Positions 1-8,681 of a stretch of 50,766 nucleotides of DNA are shown here, piece by piece. The stretch comes from Desulfoluna sp. (GTDB taxonomy: Bacteria > Desulfobacterota > Desulfobacteria > Desulfobacterales > Desulfolunaceae). The notes beneath the pieces are model-generated. The model was not told the DNA's origin. It worked only from the letters and a program-made list of their open reading frames with translations, and ran no database searches. The stretch is from contig NZ_JAQYWB010000045.1 of the NCBI RefSeq assembly GCF_030145185.1, forward strand, positions 1 to 50,766. Direction: 5' to 3'. Numbering within the stretch: position 1 is the stretch's first letter; every line of letters begins with the position of its first letter. Position numbers and translations under genes: made by a program.

Positions 1-838
<838 letters not shown>

Positions 839-1513
839 TCAAGTTGTCTCGGCCGACGTCTTTCGGGTTCGCCGGATCAATTCCCACACCAGCTCTGCCG
901 TGATCCCCCAAAGAATACCGTGGGGGGTTTTCCACAGGTAGACCTCACGGGTCAACCCACCCCAGGGCTTGTGATACCGCCTGGGCAAACCCAACTCTTC
1001 GGCCGGAAGCAGGGTCACTCGACCTTTTTTCGGATGGTCATAATGGGGCTCGACCATCAGCCGCACATGGTGAACCTCGGGGTCTGTTTTTTCAAAATAG
1101 GAGAGGGGCAAGGTAAACCAGGCCGCCACTTCGTCCTTATTAATGGTCATGGTCTCCAGCGCCCCGTCGTCCAGGAGCCCCAGATAGCAGGAGACCGTCA
1201 CCCCCACAGAGGTAATCATGGTATCCAGCTGCCCGATGATTTTCACCTGCTCGGGGGCAATCCCCATCTCTTCGCTGCACTCTCGCAAGGCCGTGGCCTG
1301 GAGATCGGAATCTTTGCCCGGATCAAATCCACCGCCGGGAAATGAAATCTCCCCACCCTGACGGATCCCCTCGGTGCGTGTTTGAAAAAGGAGATGAAGG
1401 TCTCCGTCTACCCACACCACCGGAGCCAGAACCGAGGAGTGAATAAATCGATCCCACCCCAAAATACCGGGGCGACCGGAAAAAGTCTGTTTCAACTGTT
1501 CAACGGCGTCCAT
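839..1513 (-). CDS. Nudix hydrolase, CoA-pyrophosphatase-like (NudL/YeaB type)
   Basis: Cytoplasmic Nudix-family pyrophosphohydrolase of about 224 residues. The Nudix box is visible as FPGGGFDPG...ALRECSEEMGI, with the REXXEE metal-binding core. The preceding stretch LLFQTRTEGIRQGGEISFPG fits the UPF0035 signature typical of coenzyme A diphosphatases, so hydrolysis of CoA or a related nucleotide diphosphate is the best guess; the true substrate cannot be read from sequence. The start chosen is the ATG at 1513 because AAAGG lies nine bases before it; an upstream ATG at 1531 would add six residues but has a weaker site. It stands alone between eno and purB on the same strand, with over 300 bases on each side. 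Confidence 0.82.
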   Translation of the reverse strand: MDAVEQLKQTFSGRPGILGWDRFIHSSVLAPVVWVDGDLHLLFQTRTEGIRQGGEISFPGGGFDPGKDSDLQATALRECSEEMGIAPEQVKIIGQLDTMITSVGVTVSCYLGLLDDGALETMTINKDEVAAWFTLPLSYFEKTDPEVHHVRLMVEPHYDHPKKGRVTLLPAEELGLPRRYHKPWGGLTREVYLWKTPHGILWGITAELVWELIRRTRKTSAETT

Positions 1514-1954
1514 GATCTGATACCTTTCCATGCCTGAATTAGAAGATCGTCCACCTGCCTTTTGATGCCTACGTCCTCGCCCTTGGCTCTGTCAACACAA
1601 AACCCACGGCATCCCGGGCAGGTCGTTCCCCGGAGCCTCCCTTTATCCGTCTTGCCCACTTGGAAAAATCAAGATTTTATTGATGCAAAAAACATCTCGT
1701 AACGAGTCAGTTAAACCTTTAAAAGACCTGTCTTTCATGACTTACCAGCACACGAGCACCCTTCCGGCTCCGGCAAAAACAGGCGAACACCCTCCCCGTT
1801 TGTCCTTTTTTTAAACAAATGACAGACGAAGAGGCCAGACGAAAGAATGACCGCCCACCCGAGCCGTCCCTTGACGTGTTGTGTTCCCAAACGCAAAAAA
1901 GCCCCCGCATCCAAGGATACGGGGGCTTTTTCAAACACTGGGGTCATGCACGAA
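1514..1954. other. Intergenic region between the Nudix gene and purB
   Basis: Contains the purB terminator (1895-1931) and otherwise no recognisable gene. Short open frames exist on both strands but share no features with known proteins and lack good ribosome binding sites. Confidence 0.4.
1895..1931 (-). terminator. Rho-independent terminator of purB
   Basis: Stem GCCCCCG-x-ATCC with loop AA and return arm GGAT-x-CGGGGGC, flanked by A-runs on one side and T-runs on the other. It lies 24 bases beyond the purB stop codon. The flanks would allow function in both directions. Confidence 0.85.
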
Positions 1955-3322
1955 TCACTGGTTGTTCGCGAAGTAGTGATCCACCTGCTCTGCCGCAAGG
2001 CCCACATAACGGGCTGGGGTCAGGGCCTTCATGCGCGCCTTGGCATCGGCGGGGACCTTTTCAAGGGCGTCGATAAACGTGGACAACTCATCGGCCGTAA
2101 TCCGCACACCGCGCGTCAGGGATTTCAGCTTCTCGTAAGGATTTTCTTCCCCGTAGACGCGCATCACGGTCTGAATGGGTTCGGCCAGAAGCTCCTGGTT
2201 CCCATCAAGATCGGCGAGCATGGCCGCTTCGTTGAGCTCCATTTTACCCATGCCCTTGATGGTGTTTTTGAGACCAATGATGACGTATCCGAAGAGCGCC
2301 CCCATGTTTCTGAGCACGGTGCTGTCGGTCAGATCTCTCTGAAACCTGGAGTTGAGAAGCTTCACGGCGAGGTGATCCATCATGGAAATGGCCAGCCCCA
2401 AGTTCCCTTCGCTATTTTCAAAATCAATAGGATTCACTTTATGGGGCATGGTGGACGAGCCCACCTCACCGGCAATGGTCCTCTGCTTGAAGTACCCCAG
2501 GGAGACGTAACCCCACATATCGCGGTCCAGATCGATCACGATGGAAGCAGCCCGCACCATGGAGTGCAGGGCTTCGGCGATATAGCTGTTGGGGTTGATC
2601 TGGGTGGTGTAATACAAGGGGCTGATTTTCAGATAGTCGCGCACAAAGCGCTCCCCGGCAGCGATCCAATCCACCTCGGGAAAAGCCGCGGTGTGGGCAT
2701 TGTAGCCACCGGTGGCCCCGTTCATCTTGGCACCGATGTCCACAGACTTTAAGTGGCCCATCTCACGCCGAATACGCCAGGCAAAGTTCACCATCTCCTT
2801 GCCCACGGTGGTGGGGGTGGCGGGCTGACCATGGGTGCGGGACATCATGGGCTTGGCGCGCCAGCTCCTGGCCTTGGTCTCCACGTCGGAAAGAAGAGCG
2901 TCCATGACAGCCAGCACCTCGGTACGTCCTTTTTCAATCATCAAGGCGTAAGCGGTGTTGTTGATGTCATCAGACGTGCAGGCGAAATGGGTCCACTCAC
3001 GAATGTCGGAGTGGCCCTTTTCCTCAAGCTTCTCCTTGATATAATACTCCACCGCTTTCACGTCGTGGTTGGTGGTGCGCTCAATCTCTTTGATGCGCAA
3101 GGCCCCTTCCTCATCGAAGGTATCGGAGATCTCTCGAACGGCGGCCTTCCACCCCTCTTCGGGTACGGCAAATCCGAGGTCATCGATGATGAATTCCAGC
3201 CACCGGGCCTCCACCAGCACGCGATGACGAATCAATCCGTACTCCGAAAAAATGTCCCGAAGCGATTCGGTGAGCCTTCTATACCTGCCGTCAAGAACGG
3301 TTAATGCCTTCACTTGATCCAT
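1955..3322 (-). CDS. purB: Adenylosuccinate lyase
   Basis: Purine biosynthesis enzyme of 455 residues, within the usual family size. It eliminates fumarate from SAICAR and from adenylosuccinate. The fumarase/aspartase superfamily signature is clear as GSSTMPHKVNPIDFENSEGN around residues 290-310, with the catalytic serine in the SS pair. The early motifs TSDDINNTAYAL and SRTHGQPATPTTVGKE carry the His and Thr/Ser substrate contacts. The start at 3322 has AGGA eleven bases upstream, and the N-terminus (MDQVKALTVLDGRYRRL) is typical of the longer PurB subtype. It is monocistronic as seen, with its own terminator immediately downstream. Confidence 0.97.
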   Translation of the reverse strand: MDQVKALTVLDGRYRRLTESLRDIFSEYGLIRHRVLVEARWLEFIIDDLGFAVPEEGWKAAVREISDTFDEEGALRIKEIERTTNHDVKAVEYYIKEKLEEKGHSDIREWTHFACTSDDINNTAYALMIEKGRTEVLAVMDALLSDVETKARSWRAKPMMSRTHGQPATPTTVGKEMVNFAWRIRREMGHLKSVDIGAKMNGATGGYNAHTAAFPEVDWIAAGERFVRDYLKISPLYYTTQINPNSYIAEALHSMVRAASIVIDLDRDMWGYVSLGYFKQRTIAGEVGSSTMPHKVNPIDFENSEGNLGLAISMMDHLAVKLLNSRFQRDLTDSTVLRNMGALFGYVIIGLKNTIKGMGKMELNEAAMLADLDGNQELLAEPIQTVMRVYGEENPYEKLKSLTRGVRITADELSTFIDALEKVPADAKARMKALTPARYVGLAAEQVDHYFANNQ

Positions 3323-3545
3323 GGTCTGTTGTCCTGTTGTGGTTTGGTTATTTATTCATATTCGATCAAATCACCGCGACGATGGGGCGGCCCGCCCATG
3401 GGTGATTTCAGCGTTGACGGGAGCATCTTCATTTTTTCGAGTCTGTAACTATGCCTCTTTTTAAGCCTGAACCCAAGGGATTACGCGGGCAGTCCTATCA
3501 CATCCTGCCGGGAGGAGACAACCGCTTTCCCATAAGCCGGGTGAC

Positions 3546-3869
3546 TCAAAGGGGGTCCACATCATGGCAGCTTTTTTTCAAGTGCCTCCAGAAACGCCGA
3601 CATCGCAGGGCCAATTCCTCCTTGTCCCGGCAAAGGTGGGGCAACCCCAGCTCCACGGTAATCGATTGTTCCACGCTTAAGGAGAGGTCCACTTTAAAGA
3701 CGAGCTCCCCGTTATGGGCAGCCAGGGTGACGTCATCCACCGCAAAGGAGGTCAGAGACCGATCCCGGGCCAGCAAGCTCTGAAGAGCCTCACAGTCCAA
3801 GCCATCCCGAACCCGCTCCACCATGGCCTCTTCACCAATTTTTATCTCAGCAGGATCTGCTGCGATCAT
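3546..3869 (-). CDS. Small protein of unknown function (107 aa)
   Basis: No family was recognised. The protein is 107 residues, soluble, acidic in its first half and basic near the C-terminus (RCRRFWRHLKKSC). The middle segment alternates hydrophobic and polar residues in a way that suggests beta strands (VDDVTLAAHNGELVFKVDL). It is accepted as a gene because an AGGGAGGA ribosome binding site precedes the ATG and the codon usage matches neighbouring core genes. It lies between purB and the NrtA-like sensory genes; nothing shows whether it belongs to either. Confidence 0.6.
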   Translation of the reverse strand: MIAADPAEIKIGEEAMVERVRDGLDCEALQSLLARDRSLTSFAVDDVTLAAHNGELVFKVDLSLSVEQSITVELGLPHLCRDKEELALRCRRFWRHLKKSCHDVDPL

Positions 3870-4167
3870 GGGTCCTCCCTGGGGATCGTCCGTCCTTCGG
3901 CCATGGCCGACAAAGCGTTCCGATCAAATCATCTGAAAAATTGAGAGGTTTGCCTGGTTCCGCGGAACGTTTTCTTTCCATCGGAAGTCCCTCATGCTCT
4001 GTTAGGATGCCCTTCACAAGACCACACTTGAAAAAAGAGATCAACTCTGTTAACCCCTTTTCAGTGAAATGCCCGGTATGCAAGGCCATTCGATTCTTCC
4101 ACCGTCGATGCATGCGAAGAGTGAAGGCATGCCCTACACACAGACTTCTTAACATAAGGCGGAGACA

Positions 4168-4944
4168 GTGCACCCCATCGGATTTCTCAACCTGTCATCC
4201 CACACGGCTCTTCTTGAGCTGTGCCAAACAGACCCCTTCCTCTCCGCCCATCTTCAGCCAATCCAATCGGGCAGCACGCGGCGTATCGCACGGGGTATCC
4301 TCAGAGGATGGCTCGACGGTGGCCTGCTCCCCCTCCCCTTTGCCCATGTGCTGGCCCGATGGCAAAAAGGGATTTGTGTCCTCGCCGCCGTTCAAAATAC
4401 AGGAAGCGCCCTCGTCACCCCCGGCACCTCTCCGCTTTCCGACTTCCGGGACCTCACCGGCAAGCGGATCCTTTTTTCCTGTATCGGCTCCATGGAGTAC
4501 CTTCTGATCCACCGACTCTTCCGGGAGTGCGGCCTTGACTTAAGCCCCGAGGCCAGCCCTCATGGGGTCCTGGCCGAACAGATGGCCCCGGACCTCATCC
4601 CCGATGCCCTGCGATACAACCCGGACGGATCCATTGGAGCCGCCGTCATAGAGGAACCGGCCCTTTCCGCGATACTCGCCGAAGGAAAGTCCACTCAACT
4701 TGTCCACTGCCACGACCTCTGGCCGGAATACACCGGAGCCGTACTCGTGGTCCGCAGCACCGACGCCCCGGAAAACCGGGACCATTTGACCAAACTGGCC
4801 CAGGCCCTTCTCAATGCCGGGGCCGCCACCTCGCCTCCCCCCGGAGCGCCCACGCTGTCTCCCCCCTGCCGCGCGGACTTTCTCACCACGGGCCGTTATC
4901 TGGACAGTGAACAACTCTCCCCCATGATCGCCTCTTTCCTGTAA
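4168..4944 (+). CDS. NrtA/NasS-like binding protein without signal peptide
   Basis: A 258-residue relative of the NMT1/NrtA/CmpA substrate-binding fold, similar in layout to the C-terminal domain of the next gene. The N-terminus IGFLNLSSHTALLELC aligns with the first strand of NrtA-type binders. GGLLPLPFAHVLARW corresponds to the region that in NrtA reads as acquisition of Leu-Ala-Pro and membrane-side loops, and DLTGKRILF begins the second lobe. There is no secretion signal, so it should be cytoplasmic, as is the nitrate sensor NasS. The start is a GTG at 4168, with GGAG just upstream. No permease or ATPase genes are nearby, which argues for sensing rather than transport. The ligand is unknown. 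Confidence 0.6.
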   Translation: MHPIGFLNLSSHTALLELCQTDPFLSAHLQPIQSGSTRRIARGILRGWLDGGLLPLPFAHVLARWQKGICVLAAVQNTGSALVTPGTSPLSDFRDLTGKRILFSCIGSMEYLLIHRLFRECGLDLSPEASPHGVLAEQMAPDLIPDALRYNPDGSIGAAVIEEPALSAILAEGKSTQLVHCHDLWPEYTGAVLVVRSTDAPENRDHLTKLAQALLNAGAATSPPPGAPTLSPPCRADFLTTGRYLDSEQLSPMIASFL

Positions 4945-5163
4945 TCCGGACCTCCCGGCGCCTCTCCTTTTCCCCAGGGAACTCTCCACGCAGCATAAAC
5001 AAGATACAGCAGGACTTTATAAGGGAAAGCCATGCGCTTAACGCCCCCTTCCCCAGCAAGGAAAGTTCACAATTTCCTCACCCCCTAAAAAAAAGGGTTA
5101 AACATTCTGTGCAAAGTGACGATGGTATATAAAAAATGGTTTGGTCGGAATAAGGAGCGATAA

Positions 5164-6570
5164 ATGTCTATTAACATGGATATGAACATATTGGCAGTGG
5201 ATGACTCTGGAACCATGCGTGTGATGTTCCGGCAGTATCTCGAAAAAGCAGGCTTTAAACACATCGGCTTGGCGATAAACGGGTTGGACGCCCTGGAAAA
5301 ACTGAAGACCGAGGGCCCCTATGACCTCATCATCAGTGACTGGAACATGCCGACGATGGACGGGCTGGAGTTCCTCAAAGAGGTCCGAAAACGTAGCGAC
5401 CTGAAGGACATCCCCTTCATCATGGCAACGGCCCAGGGGGACAAAACTCAGCAGGAAATCGCCCGAAATGCGGGAAGCAACGGGCACGTTCCCAAGCCCT
5501 TCGATGAGGTGGAACTGAAGACCGCCATCGAAAAAGCATTTAACACCTATCAGGAAGCCCCCACCACCGAAAGTCACACCCCTGAAATCCGAGATGGCAA
5601 GGTGGTGATCCGTCTGGGCCACATCCAGATCACCGATCATCTGGCCCTGGGCATTCTCCAGCACTGGATCAGCCAGGGAGTGGTCACACCCAAACAATTT
5701 ATCTTGGAAACCGACTGCCTTCCCGGATGGAACCCCGTCCAGGAAAAACTTGAAAACGGAACGGTCTCGGGTGCCATGGTACTGGCTCCCATCGCCATGG
5801 ACCTGTTCGCCTACAATGTCCCCATCCGCCTCGTTCTCCTGGCCCATAAAAACGGCAGCGGGTTTGTCCGCAGTTCCCGATATGAAGAGGGGCCCTACAG
5901 CGACAAGGCCGATTTTTATAAATACAAGGTGGTCAACATCCCCCACAAGATGTCGATCCACAACATGCTGGCGCACAAATACCTCACTGGACTCGGCCTC
6001 AAGCCCGGTGTTCCAGGCCAAAAGGCTATCAATGTTCGATTTGAGGTGGTCCCGCCGGTCAAGATGCCTCCCATCATGAAAGAAGATGAATCCGTCGGCG
6101 GCTTCATCGTGGCCGAACCCATCTGTACCCGCGCCGCCTCCTCGGGCCTCGGCTCCATGGAGTTTGTCTCAGGTGGCATGTGGCCCGATCACCCCTGCTG
6201 CGTCCTGGCCCTGCGCCAGGAGCTCATCAACGCAGAACCCGATGCCGTGCAGGAGCTGACAGACCTCCTGGTCAAAGCCGGACGTTATGTCTCTGAGAAT
6301 CGCAAAGGCGCGGCTGAAATCGCCCTGAAATTCCTCGATCCCGAAGGGAAAATGGGTCTCTCTCTCCCCGTTCTCCTCCAGGTCCTCAGCCAGAAGAACG
6401 GCATCACCATGGACGATCTGTATCCCTCCATCGAAGATTTAGACAAAATTCAGACCTACATGTACCACGACATGGGAATCGGCAAGCTCATCGACCTGAA
6501 CAGTTTTGCAGACCTGCGCTTTGCGGCCAAGGCCACAGGGCGAGACGAAGCCGCTTGCGGCGCTGCCTGA
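5164..6570 (+). CDS. Response regulator receiver fused to an NrtA/NasS-like ligand-binding domain
   Basis: A 468-residue two-part protein. Residues 1-125 are a CheY-type receiver with the acidic pair in LAVDDSG, the phospho-acceptor Asp in LIISDWNMP, the conserved Thr/Ala region in FIMATAQ and the Lys in VPKPFD. From about residue 145 (VVIRLGHIQITDHLALGILQ) to about 400 it resembles NrtA/CmpA/NasS-type binding proteins, including GTVSGAMVLAPIAMDLFAYN, GGFIVAEPICTRAASSG and GGMWPDHPCCVLALRQE. There is no signal peptide, membrane segment or DNA-binding domain. The start at 5164 has AAGGAG six bases upstream. NasS, a cytoplasmic NrtA homologue acting with the receiver-like antiterminator NasT, is a precedent for such domains as sensors. 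Coupling of phosphorylation and ligand binding in one chain is an inference. The ligand is unknown. Confidence 0.82.
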   Translation: MSINMDMNILAVDDSGTMRVMFRQYLEKAGFKHIGLAINGLDALEKLKTEGPYDLIISDWNMPTMDGLEFLKEVRKRSDLKDIPFIMATAQGDKTQQEIARNAGSNGHVPKPFDEVELKTAIEKAFNTYQEAPTTESHTPEIRDGKVVIRLGHIQITDHLALGILQHWISQGVVTPKQFILETDCLPGWNPVQEKLENGTVSGAMVLAPIAMDLFAYNVPIRLVLLAHKNGSGFVRSSRYEEGPYSDKADFYKYKVVNIPHKMSIHNMLAHKYLTGLGLKPGVPGQKAINVRFEVVPPVKMPPIMKEDESVGGFIVAEPICTRAASSGLGSMEFVSGGMWPDHPCCVLALRQELINAEPDAVQELTDLLVKAGRYVSENRKGAAEIALKFLDPEGKMGLSLPVLLQVLSQKNGITMDDLYPSIEDLDKIQTYMYHDMGIGKLIDLNSFADLRFAAKATGRDEAACGAA

Positions 6571-6604
6571 TTCATCGCTGGCACGCCCGAAAATAAAAAA
6601 TAAT

Positions 6605-6636
6605 AAGGCCTCGCATCTGTCATGCGAGGCCTTCTC
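6605..6636 (+). terminator. Rho-independent terminator after the receiver/NrtA-like gene
   Basis: A 12-bp perfect stem (AAGGCCTCGCAT / ATGCGAGGCCTT) with a 5-base loop, 34 bases beyond the stop codon. The T-tract after it is short. Confidence 0.75.
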
Positions 6637-6653
6637 ATCGATTCACCCTCAAG

Positions 6654-6703
6654 AACGGGACATCAGCCGTGGATGCACACCACGGAAGACGTCCCGTTTT
6701 TAT
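6654..6703 (+). terminator. Second nested hairpin with T-run between convergent genes
   Basis: Outer stem AACGGGAC / GTCCCGTT and inner stem CCGTGG / CCACGG, followed by TTTTT. The downstream arm abuts the stop codon of the convergent receiver gene at 6700. It could terminate rightward read-through. Confidence 0.6.
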
Positions 6704-7104
6704 GTCTGGATCGTTCCACACCCTGCGCCACCCTCACGCCCCCCTCGCCCTTTCGAGGGCCACCCGGCCAGAAGCCGCACGCTGGCAACCAGGTCTTTCA
6801 TGGAGACCGGTTTCTCCATTACGGCGTCAAAATGTCGATCATGGGCCCGCCAGGGCGTTCCCGAAACTCCAATCACAGGAACCATCCCCTTGGGGGATCG
6901 GCGAATGTACTCGGCCACCCCATTGCCATCCATCCCGCCCATCACCAGATCGGTAATCACCAGAGCATAATCGCCGTTATCAAACATGCGAATCCCTTTT
7001 TCGCCACTGTCCGCCGTATGAACCCTATATCCCTGACGTTTCAACATCTGACGATAAAGATCCAGAAGGATCTGATCATCATCAATCACGAGAAGCGATA
7101 CCAT
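6700..7104 (-). CDS. Single-domain response regulator (CheY-like)
   Basis: A stand-alone receiver of about 134 residues. LLVIDDDQILL holds the acidic pocket, ALVITDLVMGGMDG the phospho-acceptor Asp, VIGVSGT the conserved Ser/Thr region and VMEKPVS the conserved Lys. After the receiver there is only a glycine-rich tail (SKGRGGREGGAGCG), so it has no output domain and would act by protein contact or phosphotransfer. The ATG at 7104 is preferred because AAGGGG lies five bases upstream; a GTG at 7110 in the same frame is possible. It converges on the receiver/NrtA-like gene, and two hairpins separate them. The partner kinase is not in the window. Confidence 0.88.
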   Translation of the reverse strand: MVSLLVIDDDQILLDLYRQMLKRQGYRVHTADSGEKGIRMFDNGDYALVITDLVMGGMDGNGVAEYIRRSPKGMVPVIGVSGTPWRAHDRHFDAVMEKPVSMKDLVASVRLLAGWPSKGRGGREGGAGCGTIQT

Positions 7105-7219
7105 GCTCACCCCTTGTATAAAACCACTTTAGACAGACGTTTTCTCCATAAACATACCACCGGCGAATTGATCATTGTTCACGCGTACAGTCCAAATATC
7201 CCACAGAACCCCCTTAAAA

Positions 7220-7249
7220 ATCAAAGAAAATTTCGCCAATCAGCGAAAT
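7220..7249 (-). terminator. Terminator of the PHP gene
   Basis: Perfect 7-bp stem ATTTCGC / GCGAAAT with a 6-base loop. On the minus strand it is followed by a T-rich run. It is nested inside a wider CCCCCTT / AAGGGGG pair (about 7209-7257) and lies just downstream of the PHP gene stop. Confidence 0.65.
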
Positions 7250-7281
7250 AAAAGGGGGCGTGGACGGGTCTCAAAAAGGAT

Positions 7282-7926
7282 TTACGATTTTAAAAGAAAT
7301 GCCGTGGCATGGGTCTGCATGATCTCAAAGGCCGATTCAGGAAGTCCGGCACCCACAACCACCTTACGGGCAAAATCGCTGTCAATCAGATCTTCAGGCT
7401 CATGGGAATCGGTATTCAGAACCATGGAAGCACCGGCTGCCAGGGCTGCCCGAGCCACATGCCCGTTGGTGAGGCTGTGACCTCCCCGGGCGGTAATCTC
7501 CAGGAACACCCCCCTGGCGGCGGCCAGGGCGGCTTCCTCATCGGTAATCAAGCCGGGATGTGCCAGGACATCCACACCCGCTTCGATGGCCGCCCGATTG
7601 GTTCCCGGGGCCACAGGTTCCACAATGGTCTCCCCATGCACAATCACAATCCGAGCCCCTAAACGACGCGCCAGAGCCACCCCTTCTGCAATATGAGCCG
7701 GTGGCATGTGGGTCAGTTCAATGCCGGGGACCACTTCAAGGGTCATCACCTCATTGAGCTTCTCCGCCACCGCCACAATGCGGGGAACAATAAAATCAAG
7801 ATTGGAAAGGTCTCCGTGATCGGTGAGACCCAGCGCGCGAAGCCCTTTGGCTTCAGCCCGTCTGGCAAGCTCCGAGGGCACAAGAGCCCCATCGCTGAAG
7901 AAGGTGTGTGAGTGAAGATCAATCAT
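7282..7926 (-). CDS. PHP-domain phosphoesterase (histidinol-phosphatase-like)
   Basis: A 214-residue PHP-superfamily metal-dependent phosphoesterase. Metal ligands are visible in order: MIDLHSHTFFSDG (HxH plus Asp), LTDHGD, VVPGIELTH (Glu and His), IVIVHGET, VLAHPG and LNTDSHEP (final Asp-x-His). The start at 7926 is chosen because translation beginning MIDLHSHT is standard for the family and AAAGGAG precedes it by ten bases; the open frame continues upstream for 40 codons that look non-coding. Proteins of this size are often annotated as histidinol phosphatase relatives, but no his genes are adjacent, so the substrate is open. It has its own terminator. Confidence 0.85.
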   Translation of the reverse strand: MIDLHSHTFFSDGALVPSELARRAEAKGLRALGLTDHGDLSNLDFIVPRIVAVAEKLNEVMTLEVVPGIELTHMPPAHIAEGVALARRLGARIVIVHGETIVEPVAPGTNRAAIEAGVDVLAHPGLITDEEAALAAARGVFLEITARGGHSLTNGHVARAALAAGASMVLNTDSHEPEDLIDSDFARKVVVGAGLPESAFEIMQTHATAFLLKS

Positions 7927-8064
7927 GGTCGCAAAACTCCTTTCATGGATAATGGTTCGCCCCGGCCATACCGCAGGCAGGCACACGGGATACCCATACC
8001 ACGTAAGAAACGCCAAGACATGGAAAAAACGGCCTTCAGCTGTCACCCTTTTGAATGGGCTTTT

Positions 8065-8562
8065 TCAGACTTTGTATTTCCCGAAGTCTTCGGGTGCCAG
8101 CCCCTCCAGATAGTCCGCCCAGCGCTTGCCCTCATGGCTTTCATCGACCACTTCCACGGATTCCGTCCCCTTTTGCGATTGGTCCAGCACGCGGTCCTCC
8201 ACAAAAATAGGGGCCTGAAACCGAACCGCCATGGCGATGGCGTCACTGGGACGTGAATCCAATTCAAACCGGGACTCACCCGCGGCAAAAACAATACGGG
8301 CGTGGTAGGTATTATCGACCAAGTCACACACCACCACCCGTTCAACGGTGGTGGCGGTCTGGGCGAGGTACTGGGAGAAAAGGTCGTGGGTGAGAGGGCG
8401 TTCGATGGGGGTATTCTGAAGGCCGAACACGATGGAAGAAGCCTCCAGAATGCCAATCCAAATGGGAAGAAGTCGTCCATCTTTCTCGGACTTGAGCACC
8501 AGGACCGGGGTCCGGGTACTCTGATCCATCGAGATGGAGGCAATGGTCATTTCATGTGTCAT
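8065..8562 (-). CDS. DUF151 bifunctional nuclease family protein
   Basis: 165 residues with the DUF151/BFN fold in the N-terminal part. The hallmark is ELDSRPSDAIAMAVRFQAPI, preceded by LPIWIGILEASSI and a variable domain with RPLTHDLF. Plant and bacterial members have been described as nucleases or regulators, but the activity here is unknown. The start at 8562 has GGGAGGTG seven bases upstream. The C-terminal 40 residues (VDESHEGKRWADYLEGL) are a short UvrB/UvrC-like acidic helical tail often seen in this family. It lies 119 bases downstream of miaB on the same strand and may be co-transcribed with it. Confidence 0.88.
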   Translation of the reverse strand: MTHEMTIASISMDQSTRTPVLVLKSEKDGRLLPIWIGILEASSIVFGLQNTPIERPLTHDLFSQYLAQTATTVERVVVCDLVDNTYHARIVFAAGESRFELDSRPSDAIAMAVRFQAPIFVEDRVLDQSQKGTESVEVVDESHEGKRWADYLEGLAPEDFGKYKV

Positions 8563-8681
8563 GGTTCACCTCCCTTAAGCGAAGCGCGTTACCACGCGTC
8601 ACCCTGGATGCCGCCCGAAGAAAGGCGACGGGGGTTGGCCCCGTCAAAGGCCATGAAATGTAAACCGCACATGTCACGCAT

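Noticed and set aside
3847-4507. Open frames on both strands between the 107-residue gene and the NrtA-like gene
   Set aside because: Both are Arg/Pro/Ser-rich with no motifs and overlap better-supported genes.
5098-6021. 307-codon minus-strand open frame opposite the receiver/NrtA-like gene
   Set aside because: No family features; the plus-strand frame contains intact receiver and binding-domain motifs.
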